A stretch of DNA of 64,000 bases from Blepharisma stoltei (Eukaryota > Ciliophora > Heterotrichea > Heterotrichida > Blepharismidae), in contig CAJZBQ010000043.1 in assembly GCA_914767885.1 (NCBI GenBank), forward strand, positions 434,001 to 498,000, in the 5' to 3' direction. The notes under the pieces are model-generated. The model was not told the DNA's origin and did no database searches. It was given only the letters and a program-made list of their open reading frames with translations. The position numbers were made by a program, and so were the translations under genes. Shown here in pieces: positions 21,552-30,721 of this stretch (positions are counted from its first letter, which is position 1; the number at the start of each line of letters is the position of its first letter).

Positions 21552-22003
21552 ATATAAGGTGTTTAATTGAATAAGTATTGCGACCTTAGAAAAAAGCACT
21601 TTTATATTATAAAATATGAGATTGAAATGGTTTTATTTTTAATTAATTTAATATTTATAGAGTAAGCTATCTAATAAAGTAGTAAATTTAAAACGAGTTG
21701 AAGATGCTTTTTTCATATAAAATTGAGATTTTCTCGTCATTTGTTGATCTTTAGAAACACCCCAGGCGTTTTAATTTTAAATATTTAGCAGCGATTATAA
21801 TTGAAATAATCGCAGTTTATGGAAAATCTATAGTTGTCAGATGATTGAGTCTATCTTGGACAAAAAGAATTACTGTTTTTATTACATATATTTGCAATAT
21901 TTTTCACATTAAAAAGTTATTATAAGCCATCAACAGATCAAATATTTTTATGTAATTAGTCAACTAGTTAGTAATATTAATTATCAATATTTTTTGAGCT
22001 CAA
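21552..22003. other. AT-rich intergenic stretch
   Basis: I see no gene or repeat between the MYB gene and the first Rab-like copy. Confidence 0.5.
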
Positions 22004-22500
22004 ATGGAGGAACAAGAAAAGCTATTTGGAGAAGTCATAATTTTAGGAAATGAAGGTACTGGAAAACCCAATTTTTCAATAACATTCCTTCCAAAGATTT
22101 TTTTCCATCTTATGAAAATGAATTTAATACAGGTATTGCATATAAGAAATACCAAGTAAACAATAAAACAGCAATTCTTCGATATTGAGATACAGATAAA
22201 GACCAAGGATTTAGAAATTTGGGTAATTTTTCCTTTAAATCTTCTCTAGCTAACGTTATTATTTTTGATATTACAAATCCATCGAGTTAAATCAAATTGA
22301 ATTTTGATTGGATGATTTAACCGACATTGAATTCGATGGGAAATTTATAATCTTAGCAGGGAATAAGGCTGATGAAGTAAGAAAAATCAGATATGAAGAA
22401 GCTAAAGCTTTTGCTGATAATTATAACATGGCTTACATAGAAATTTTCTGCAAAGACAGGAAAAGGATGCAGGAACATTGAAAAAATATTAAAAAGTAAA
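22004..22500 (+). pseudogene. Degenerate Rab-like small GTPase, copy 1
   Basis: Starts MEEQEKLFGEVIILGNEG, then TGKPNF where a Rab P-loop would read TGKTS. Later blocks (KKYQVNNKTAILRYW, NVIIFDITNPS, ILAGNKADE, YEEAKAFADNYNMAYIEI) are homologous to the other two copies but lie in different frames, with a TAA after ITNPSS. Frameshifts and stops mean no complete GTPase is encoded. IESs could in principle explain part of this, but I found no consistent TA-bounded repair. Confidence 0.6.
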
Positions 22501-22731
22501 ATATTTTTTGATAATAAATGCATCTATCTGGTCCATTATTTAAATTAAAAAAGGTAATCGAAATTTGAAGATTTAGTTTTATAATTTTAGAATTAATTGA
22601 AGAGAAAATAAAGTTTGATACTTTAAGAAAGGATTTCAGTAAGAAGCACTCAAATTTTTAGCTTGTGATAAAGATGAAACTATTAAATTGCTGTTTATTT
22701 ACTAGCTTTAAAAATATAATAATTAATAGCA

Positions 22732-23337
22732 ATGGAAGAGGAGAGAAAAATACCTGGAAAAGTTGTATTATAGGGGAATCGAAATCTGGAAAAACTAGCT
22801 TTTTGAATAAAGTTATTGGGAACCGTTTCAGTGAGAGCTATAGACCTATATTAATTAAAATTTATAGCTCACGAACTTAATAGATTTCTAATTAAAATAT
22901 ATCAGAAATCCTTTAAATTTTTTGCGAGCTATAAACGTACAATCGGCTCAGATTTCTCCTGTAAAGAATACCAAATAGGTGAAAAACTTTTAACCCTTCA
23001 ATTCTGGGATACTCCAAGGCGGGAAGGTTTCCAGCGCTTAGGCTATGCATTTTGTCGAGGAGCTCAAGCTTATTTCATTTTCTTTGACATAACAGATAGA
23101 TATTCCTTTGAACAAGTCAGCGATTGGAAAGACGAGTTTGAGAGCAATGTGGGCGATAATGTTTTTGGAATCTTGGTTGGAAACAAAATTGATATAAATA
23201 ATGAAAGAGTTGTTTGCTACGAAGAAGCAAAAACCTTCGCTGATCATCATAAAATGATTTATATAGAGATTTCAGCAAAGACAGGGCAGGGATGCGAAGT
23301 TCTTGAAAGAATAGTAGCAAATAAAATAGCACAATAA
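22732..23337 (+). CDS. Rab-like small GTPase, copy 2 (possibly decaying)
   Basis: After removal of the 91-bp IES at 22843-22933 the frame runs IIGESKSGKTSFLNKVIGNR, then FSESYKRTIGSDFSCKEYQI, LLTLQFWDTPRRE, AYFIFFDITDRYSF, LVGNKIDI and YIEISAKTGQG. P-loop, NKxD and SAK motifs are intact, but the G3 motif reads WDTPRREG instead of WDTAGQE, so GTP hydrolysis is doubtful. The likely ATG at 22732 (MEEERKIPGK, as in copy 1) is one base out of phase with the P-loop; compared with copy 3 one A appears missing in GTTGTATTATAG. An in-frame ATG at 22674 avoids this but gives an atypical N-terminus. The C-terminus lacks a prenylation Cys. Confidence 0.55.
22843..22933 (+). other. 91-bp IES in Rab-like copy 2
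   Basis: Flanked by the direct repeat GAGCTATA (22835-22842 and 22926-22933). Excision between the TAs gives FSESYKRTIGSDF. The paralogous copy 3 reads GAGCTATAAATGTACAATCGG without any insert at this site, an independent check on the boundary. Confidence 0.8.
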
Positions 23338-23775
23338 GTCAATTGAAGCGAGGGCATCGCTGTATTAATTATAGAGTCAAAATTTTATTAAAACTTTAAT
23401 TTCTCATAAAAACATATTTAGCATATAACAGGCTAATATTTTTAACATATTAATTAATTTTAGATAATTCAACTTCCAAAAGAAGATCTAACATTGTCTC
23501 TTTATTTTATATAGAATCTTTTATTAAGATGTTCATATGAAAGGAAACTCATAAGATGAATATTAAATAGCTGTTATCTTACTGTAAATAGTAATTATGA
23601 ATAAAAAAAAGATCTGTAAAATTTTTTATGGAAGAACTTAAAATGTTGATTGAATAAATTGTTTTAATACTGACAATAGGCATAATAATTGATTTGTGCA
23701 CTTCTCTGTTTTTTCCAGAAATTATAGTCTTAAGCAATTTTATTTGAAATCACTTGAGAAAAAGTCTTAAAAAGT
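23338..23775. other. Sp​acer between Rab-like copies 2 and 3
   Basis: AT-rich. It resembles the stretch after copy 3 (shared AAGATCTAACA/AAGATCTGAACA and TTATTTTATATAGAATCTT segments), so the duplicated unit includes 3' flanking DNA. Confidence 0.5.
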
Positions 23776-24343
23776 TGTAATTATAGGGGATTCGAAATCT
23801 GGGAAAACTAGCTTTAATAAAAGAATTGACTCTTAAAAGTATGATGTAAAAATGGAACGAACACAGTAAAATACACCCAAATCATAATTAAAATATATCA
23901 GAAATGCTTTTGAACCGTTTCAGTATGAGCTATAAATGTACAATCGGTTTAGATTTCTTATGTAAAGAATACCAAATAGGTGAAAAGCTTTTAGCCCTTC
24001 AATTCTGGGATACTGTCATGCTCGAGTGACAAGCTTCGGCCACCAGTATATACGAGGAGCTCAAGCTTATTTCATTTTCTTTGACATAACAAATAGATCT
24101 TCCTTTAAAAATGTCAGCATTTGGAAAGACGAGTTTGAGATGACTGCGGGCGATAGAGTTTTTGGAATCTTGGTTGGAAACAAAATTGATATGAATAATA
24201 AAAGAGTTGTTTGTTACGAAGAAGCAAAAACCTTCGCTGATCGTCATAAAATGATTTATATAGAGATTTCAGTAAAGACAGGGCAGGGATGCAAAGTTCT
24301 TGAAAGAATAGTAGCAAATAAAATAGTACAATTAGTCACTTGA
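23776..24343 (+). pseudogene. Rab-like small GTPase, copy 3, broken
   Basis: The P-loop block (VVIIGDSKSGKTSFN) at about 23776 is followed by stops and by an AATTAAAATATATCAGAAAT segment also found inside the IES of copy 2. Homology resumes at MSYKCTIGLDFLCKEYQI, loses phase after QFWDT, and ends in a clean frame from about 24026: SFGHQYIRGAQAYFIFFDIT, LVGNKIDMNNKRVV, YIEISVKTGQG, ending TAG-independent at TGA read as Trp in the standard track. At least one frameshift remains after any simple repair. Confidence 0.6.
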
Positions 24344-25362
24344 AGCGAGGGCATCGCTTAATTAGTGATATATCTAAACTTTTATTAAAACTTTAATTTC
24401 TTATGAAAACTATATTTGGTGATCTGTATAAAAGGCTAATATTTTTAGCATTTTGATTACTTTTAGAGATCCAACTTCCAAAAAAAGATCTGAACAATTG
24501 CCACTTTATTTTATATAGAATCTTATATTAAGATGCTTAGCATGAAAGTAAATTCTAATGATGAATTAATAAATTCTATTCGATCTTAAAGATCAATATA
24601 ATTAAAATAAAATAAAGCAGAATATTTTTTAAGGATCTTAATTTGATCAATTAAATTTTTTAATATAAAATAAAAAATTATCTGCATTCGGAATTATCTG
24701 TCTCTTAATCAAGCTCGTTAATTCTTGTAAAAAGCAAAAAATAGAAGAAACACACAGTAATTACCCTCATGCTTTTGTCTAAATAAGATCTCAATTATTT
24801 AATATGGGAAAGTGAGACTCCTAATAAAAATTCACAATTAGCGATTAGAGACTAATTCTTTTTAAATGTCTAGTAAACGCGATGATAATTTTTCTTAAAC
24901 TTAACCATATTTTATTTAAATATTTTAATAGTTAAAAGCTAATGATCTACTATAATTTCATTTTGGATATCCACTTTCGCATTGAATTTAGGCTTTGACT
25001 TATATAATATAATAGTTTATAGTCTGCATGATATCTAAATCCATGCATCATTAACTAGAAAATAAATTATTATACAAAAACATAATTTTAATGCTTCACT
25101 GATGGCCCTCTAATATTGCAATTTGAGCATGAACCATGAATGTCAAGCCAGCAATAATATGTTTCATTATGATTTTCAATATTTCTCGACTATCAGAAAT
25201 CGCCATTTTATTATGAACTCAAATTAGCTATAGTTATTTCTAACGATTGAACGAAGAAGATTCTAGCAATTTGTGTTACCCTATAAATAAGAGAATTCTA
25301 TATTTTCTGTTAATCAATAATATGCCCTCTGGGTACTGTTGATTACCAATAAATTTAAAAAA
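24344..25362. other. AT-rich intergenic stretch, about 1 kb
   Basis: The first ~200 bp repeats the 3' flank of Rab-like copy 2. I see nothing in the rest: no long frame, tRNA or inverted repeat. Confidence 0.5.
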
Positions 25363-26352
25363 ATGGATATTCCGATCTTAGGCTTTCATTCAAAACGGGA
25401 TTTATCAAGCAGATACTTAATAAAATACCCTGAAATAGTCGAATTAGAAGCAGGAATTCCTTACAAAGAATTTTTCTATCATAGCAGAGCCCGTGATAAA
25501 AATCTTGAATTCAGAGTGGTAAAAAGGATAACTGAAACTAAACAGCACGCAGAACTGCTTATAGAAAATTCTGCCCTTACTTGCCCATTAAATCGCTATG
25601 CAGATATTTTACCATATCGAGATACGATAGTTCCTCTTTCATATTACCTTTATATAAATGCTAGCTTTATTGATGGATCAATAGCAAATTCTGAGCAAAT
25701 GTTTATAGCTACACAAGGTCCTCTTAGATGTACTATGGATGCATTCTGGAGTATGATATGAGAATATAATGTTTCTTTGATAATCATGATGTGTAGCGTA
25801 CAGGAGGGAGGAGTTTCGAAATGTGAAGAATATTTTCCGACTAAATGTTCAATTCATTTGATAGAGTTTGAAATTACCTTAATAAAGAAGGTTAATAGAT
25901 ACTCCTCTTTAATAGAAAGAACTCTACTAGTGACTCATATTCCCAGTGATGAATGTAAAATTATCACCCATTTGCAAAGTACTTCATGGCCAGACCAAGG
26001 GGTACCTAAAGTATTTGATGAATTCAGTTCAATTAATTACATGATTTCTATGATAAAGAAAAAAAGGCAAGGAAACTCAAAGATTGCAGTACATTGCTCA
26101 GCAGGAATAGGAAGAACTGGAGTTTTAATTGGACTTAATAATCTTGTGGCTCAGTTAGATGAAAGGCTTTGTGAGGAGCTATACGATTTAGACACAGACC
26201 CAACATTATCTATATTTGGGACTGTAAGAAAACTGAGGGAACAAAGATGAGGGATGGTTGCGACTGCAAAGCAATATAAATTCATGTATAAGTTTATGGA
26301 ATATTGAATAGCGTCATTTTTAGCTTACAAAAGTCAATTTAAAAGAGTTTAA
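25363..26352 (+). CDS. Protein tyrosine phosphatase (classical PTP domain)
   Basis: 329 aa from ATG 25363, with TGA read as Trp at three sites including FWSMIW (the usual F-W-x-M-I/V-W of PTPs) and the RQRW stretch. PTP motifs in order: NRYADILPYRD, YINASFIDG, ATQGPL, DAFWSMIWE, TSWPDQGVP (WPD loop with the catalytic Asp), and the active-site loop HCSAGIGRTG with catalytic Cys and Arg. All catalytic residues are present, so activity is expected. The protein is essentially the catalytic domain alone; no targeting region is seen. No intron or IES. Confidence 0.92.
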
Positions 26353-26375
26353 TTAATTAAAATTTTAGGAATCAA

Positions 26376-26936
26376 TTATTCTAAGTAAATTTTTATATCT
26401 TCCTTTTTACACCATTTTTTAAAGTTTATCCTCACATACATGGTGTATTGATTTATCAAATCTTTAACTGTATCAGGAATATCACATATTGACAGCTTAT
26501 CCATAGCAGCTTCTCCATTTAAATCTAGAGTTTCAATTTCTTTTAGCTCCATGCATATTTTATATCTTTCCATAGCATCAAATGATCTAACGCAACTTCT
26601 GACTCTTGAGAAATAGTCGATTTCACTTCGAATCATTTTATTCTTCTTTTTGGTAATAAAATTGCACACTCGCTCTGTAACCATTATGATATACCCACAT
26701 GCAGGCATTACATTATTTTTTCCCAATCGAACTCCATCTTCTTGCGGTTTTTTAGTTGGGTATGGTTTGTAAGCAAGAGGTCTTTTAAGCTTTTTTTCTA
26801 TAAGTTCTGTACTTTCTTCTAGTGCTGATTTGAAGCGCCTACACTGTTGGCAACAATTATTTGGATCTTTTTCAAGTTGAATAAATCTGGAGATTGGGTC
26901 TTTGCAGCCCATACAAATTTTCTCTTCCTTTTTCAT
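26376..26936 (-). CDS. Cys-motif protein of unknown function, tandem paralogue 1
   Basis: 186 aa. The N-terminus has CMGCKDP...CCQQCRRF, a likely zinc-binding four-Cys unit. A basic linker (KRPLAYKPYPTKKPQ) and a helical C-terminal domain follow, with ACGYIIMVTERVCN and DIPDTVKDLINQYTMYVRIN. I do not recognise the family. The paralogue at 27340-28420 has the same layout and is interrupted by two IESs, so this intact copy is the template that validates those joins. Confidence 0.65.
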   Translation of the reverse strand: MKKEEKICMGCKDPISRFIQLEKDPNNCCQQCRRFKSALEESTELIEKKLKRPLAYKPYPTKKPQEDGVRLGKNNVMPACGYIIMVTERVCNFITKKKNKMIRSEIDYFSRVRSCVRSFDAMERYKICMELKEIETLDLNGEAAMDKLSICDIPDTVKDLINQYTMYVRINFKKWCKKEDIKIYLE

Positions 26937-27339
26937 ATTTTAAGTCCCCCAAAATTATTACTTGAATTTCTGATGAGAACAATATATTTCCTCTTACTTG
27001 AAGTTTATTGAATCATGACTTTCCTTAGTATAATTATAATAAATCAGGATTATCAATATCTGAAGCTGCAAAAGAAGCAATTTGATAAAGTACAGGAGAG
27101 CTGTACTTAAAAAATTTATAGATTTGTATATAAATTTATGGCTTATTTAGTTGTTTGTTTAAATCTATAAGCCAATTAATTAATATTAATACAAGAACGA
27201 TAAATTTAAATTTACTAAGGCAATATCCACCCTAAATGATTTATCTAAATTAATTCATTGAGAATTTAATAATGTGAGTGTAAATTAGAAGACTATAAAT
27301 AAAGATCGTTAATGAGAGTTAAAACTTAAGTAAAGTTTA
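26937..27339. other. Spacer between tandem paralogues
   Basis: AT-rich spacer upstream of paralogue 1 and downstream of paralogue 2. The sequence next to both start codons (TTTAAGTCCCCCAAAA-TTATTAC) is conserved, so the duplication included the promoter region. Confidence 0.55.
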
Positions 27340-28420
27340 TTAAATCTTCCTTTCCCATTTTTTAAAGTTTATTCTCACATACATGGTGTATTGATTTATC
27401 AAATCTTTAACTGTATCAGGTATATCACATATTGACAATTTATCCATAGCAGCTTCACCGTATAGATCTAAATTTTCAAGATCTTTTAGTTCCTCAATAA
27501 TTTTTTCTTTTTCTTTGTTATCAAATCCTCTTGCACAATTTCTGACTCTTGCAAAAAAATCAATTTCACCGCGAATCTGCTTATTCTTATCATTTGAAAA
27601 ATAATTGCACACTCTCTCTGTAACCATTATAATATATACACTCTTTTATAAATGTACTCTTAAAATAATGTGTAATATTAAGTTAGGGAATTTATATTTA
27701 CTCCCCCATTTAGTGATGAACATTTTATAAAATCAATAATCATTTTAAAATTTAAAATTGTAATAAATATATGTGAGAGAATATTAAATTTATTTTTTAG
27801 AAAATTGATAAAATCAGAAATTTAATGATAGCAAGGATATTAAAAATATTATTTAAAAAAATGTATGCCTGTTCATTTTTAATGGGGGGAGTTAGACATT
27901 TCATCTTTGTTTGGTATACTTGGATAATTGGATTGTGCTATAGTGAATTAATATAATTTAAACATTAATATAATTGTGTGAAGATTTTCAAATAGCCTAA
28001 TCTTTGAGAAAAATTAGTAATTATTATAATATATTGGCTTTATTTCATTTAATAAAAGTATATTTCTCCCGGGCTTGGGTGCATATTCTTGCAGCTTTTT
28101 CTTTGGATTTGGGTGTTTATATCTAAGATTTTTCTTAACTCTTCCATACCTTAAAAAAAAATTTTATAATTAAAGTACTAATAACAAGCAAAAATTTACT
28201 TTAGGTCCGGAGGCATAAATATAAAAATTAAAAAAAATAATTACACAAAAAATATTCCAAAGAACGGAGTAAGCTTTTTTTCTATAAGTTGAGTACTCTC
28301 ATCTAGTGCTGACTTAAAGCGCCGACATTTCTGACAACAATTAGTTGGATCCTTTGCAAGTTGAATAAATCTGGAGATTGGGTCTTTGCAGCCCATACAA
28401 TTTTTCTCTTCACTCTTCAT
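27340..28420 (-). CDS. Cys-motif protein of unknown function, tandem paralogue 2, two IESs
   Basis: Segments 28272-28420, 28061-28137 and 27340-27638 join to 525 nt (174 aa). The N-terminus CMGCKDPISRFIQLAKDPTN and CCQKCRRFKSAL matches paralogue 1. The join at 28138-28271 gives EKKLKKNLRYKHPNPKKK, matching EKKLKRPLAYKPYPTKKP of paralogue 1. The second join gives GRNIYIIMVTERVCNYF against CGYIIMVTERVCNFI. The first join is well supported; the second has several possible TA pairs because of a TATATA run and is less certain. The protein shares the putative zinc unit. Confidence 0.55.
27639..28060. other. ~422-bp IES in paralogue 2, containing a diverged MITE
   Basis: TA-bounded removal restores similarity to paralogue 1. 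Inside, 27701-27894 has ends TTACTCCCCCATTTAGTGAT and GTTCATTTTTAATGGGGGGA then GTTA, a diverged member of the family A/B type with TTA at both sides. Confidence 0.5.
28138..28271. other. 134-bp IES in paralogue 2
   Basis: TA-bounded, with ends ACTCTTCC and a short GGAG next to the TA that look like worn family A termini. Its removal restores the conserved KKLK...YK-P-P-KK linker. Confidence 0.65.
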
Positions 28421-28436
28421 TTTTAAGTCCCCCAAA

Positions 28437-28536
28437 AATTATTACAGTGAACTACACTGACTGGCACGGGGTGCTTTTGGCTCAGTTTCGAGCCAAAAGC
28501 ACCCCGTGCCAGTCAGTGTAGTTCACTGTAATAATT
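28437..28536. repeat. Perfect 100-bp palindrome
   Basis: Two 47-bp arms, exact inverse complements, around the 6-bp loop AGTTTC (28484-28489). The arms start AATTATTACAGTGAACTACA. The outer sequence TTATTAC also stands at the equivalent place upstream of paralogue 1, where no palindrome is present, so this is an insertion into the conserved upstream region of paralogue 2. Confidence 0.9.
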
Positions 28537-29262
28537 AATTGGAAATTTTGCTTTTATGACCCTATTGTGAATTAAAACTTAAAATACCAATAAAAAGCTT
28601 TTTATCCCAATTGACTTTCACTTTGAGCCTTATAGCAATAATGCTGATTACTATATTTTATTATAGCTAATTAGATTTCTTGCCTATGGTTAATTTTCCT
28701 ATTTTTACTTATAATAAGAAAAAAAATGAAAAGTTTATTCGATGCTATTATTGCTCATAGTCTAAAAATATTTTGAAGCAAATAGATATTTGTCTGGTTT
28801 ATGATTTAAAGTGTTTATTTATTAATTAAATTATTTATATTGAGAACTCATACTTAATTATTGATTGAATCTATTCTAAAATCAAAGATCCTAATGGTCT
28901 GCAGAGAATTATCTTCAATTTTTTAAAGGACGGCTATTGATAATTTATTATTCTCTTGGCGAGAGCATTGGCATATCAAAATATATTGAGGTAAATACGT
29001 TTGTAGATATTATTTATTATAATTAAGAACAAAGGTTATCATTCTCTATTTTCTACTTTCCAAAAAACCATTCGTTATGAAAAATTCTTAAAAGTAAATC
29101 TAGACAATTACCTCTCTTCGACCAGAAGTATTGAAAATTTCGATATAAACTAATCTTCTTCAAACTGATATATTTCTACAAACCAAAAGCAATTTAGAAG
29201 CCATACTGTTTTTCGTATATTTTTAAAAATCAAAATAATTCACCAAATTTCACAAATTTATT
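28537..29262. other. Divergent intergenic spacer
   Basis: AT-rich region between paralogue 2 and the sorting nexin gene. I see no further element. Confidence 0.5.
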
Positions 29263-30576
29263 ATGGAGCAACTATTTTATGACCCTCTTACCTCATCTCC
29301 ACCTCAATCTCCTGCGAAGAAAGTTGAGCAAGTTCAAGAACCTCCAAAGAAAGTAGAAGAAGAGCAAGAGCCTGAAGAAGTTTATCTGCAAAATGTAAGC
29401 GAGAATATTTCCAGACAAATTCAGCTGATTGACGACAATTTTACTCCAAAAATCAAAAGAGGTGACGAAGAAATCCAGATTTCTGTGACAAATCCGATTT
29501 TTAAAGAGGATAAAATCACTAAACACGTTATTTATACAATACTTGGAAGAGACAATTCAGGGCCATTTGAGACTTATCGTCGCTATAAAGATTTTATTGC
29601 TCTTCGATCAAGTTTGGTTATTAGATGGCCAGGCTGTTATATTCCTCAGCTTCCGCCAAAGCAACGTGTGGTAAGAATTATTTAGGGAAACAAGCAGCCT
29701 CAGTTTATAGAACAAAGAAGAAAATTACTGGAATATTTTATGAAAAGATGTGTAGGGCTTTCTTATATAAAATCATCAGAAGAATTCAGACTTTTTCTCA
29801 GAGGTGCTGGCGAATATAAAAGAATCATTCTTGAACAAAGAAGACCAAACTACATAGAAATCGCTCATAGCTTACAAAACGAATTCACTGAGTTCTCATT
29901 ATACCAGTTATCAGATGAAGCCAACAGACAAATAGCTGAAGCAGAAAAATTATTCCAAGGAGGACTTGAAACATTAGAAAAATTTGAAGATGTCTGCAAA
30001 TTAAATGTGGATTATTATGCGTCTTTTGATAATGAACTCCTAGGACTTATGCAAGGTCTGAAAAATATAAATGTCTTTTATCAGCAAAATTATAATGCGA
30101 GAGAAATAAAAATTCCTTTGAGAGATTCGCATATTAATCCTTATCAAATTTTATTGGATTGGGTGAGGTGTGAAATATTGGATATGCAAGCGATTATAGA
30201 AGCTATTGAAAAGAAAAATGAGTATGATAGGATAAGAGAATCTGCTGAAAGCAAACTTGAAGAAGATAAAGCACAGTTAGAAAAATTAATGAGTGGCAAA
30301 AAGACATTATCGCAAAGATTATCTGCAAAACCAAAGGAGCACCACATATCAAAGCAAGAAACTATAATTCAAGAGTTGGAAGCCGAAATTAAAAGCATTT
30401 TGACTATAAATAAAATTATTACAGCAAGGCTTATACATAAAGAAATCCCAGCATTTAAAGATACAAAGCTTTCACTATATGAAGTTATTATGCGAACTTT
30501 TACGACCTCAACAATAGAAGAGCTCCAGAGTTTGATAAATCAAGGAAAGACTATTGAAGAAAGTTTAAACTTTTAA
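29263..30576 (+). CDS. Sorting nexin with PX domain and BAR-like C-terminal region
   Basis: 432 aa from two exons (29263-29670, 29686-30576; 1299 nt). An acidic Pro-rich N-terminus leads into a PX domain (about residues 70-180): KHVIYTILGRDNSGPFETYR, RRYKDF (phosphoinositide-binding RRYxDF), IPQLPPKQRVGNKQPQFIEQ, RRKLLEYFMKRC. The C-terminal 240 residues are helical and coiled-coil-like, as in SNX-BAR proteins (SNX1/2/4/7 type). Family role: endosomal membrane binding via PtdIns3P and tubule formation or cargo retrieval. The splice restores the PPK...F-x-x-x-R-R PX core, confirming the 15-nt intron. Confidence 0.85.
29671..29685 (+). other. 15-nt intron in the sorting nexin gene
   Basis: GTAAGAATTATTTAG, a textbook short heterotrich intron. 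Unspliced, the frame stops in it at TAG. Confidence 0.85.
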
Positions 30577-30721
30577 ACGTAATTAGTTGATAACCCTTAT
30601 TATAAACAATTTATAAAAATAGCGTCGATTTGAAGCAAAGTCATATACATATAACAATAGTTACGATTAATTACACTTAGTATAGCATTTATATGAATTC
30701 TTCTTGGATAATAACCCTTAA

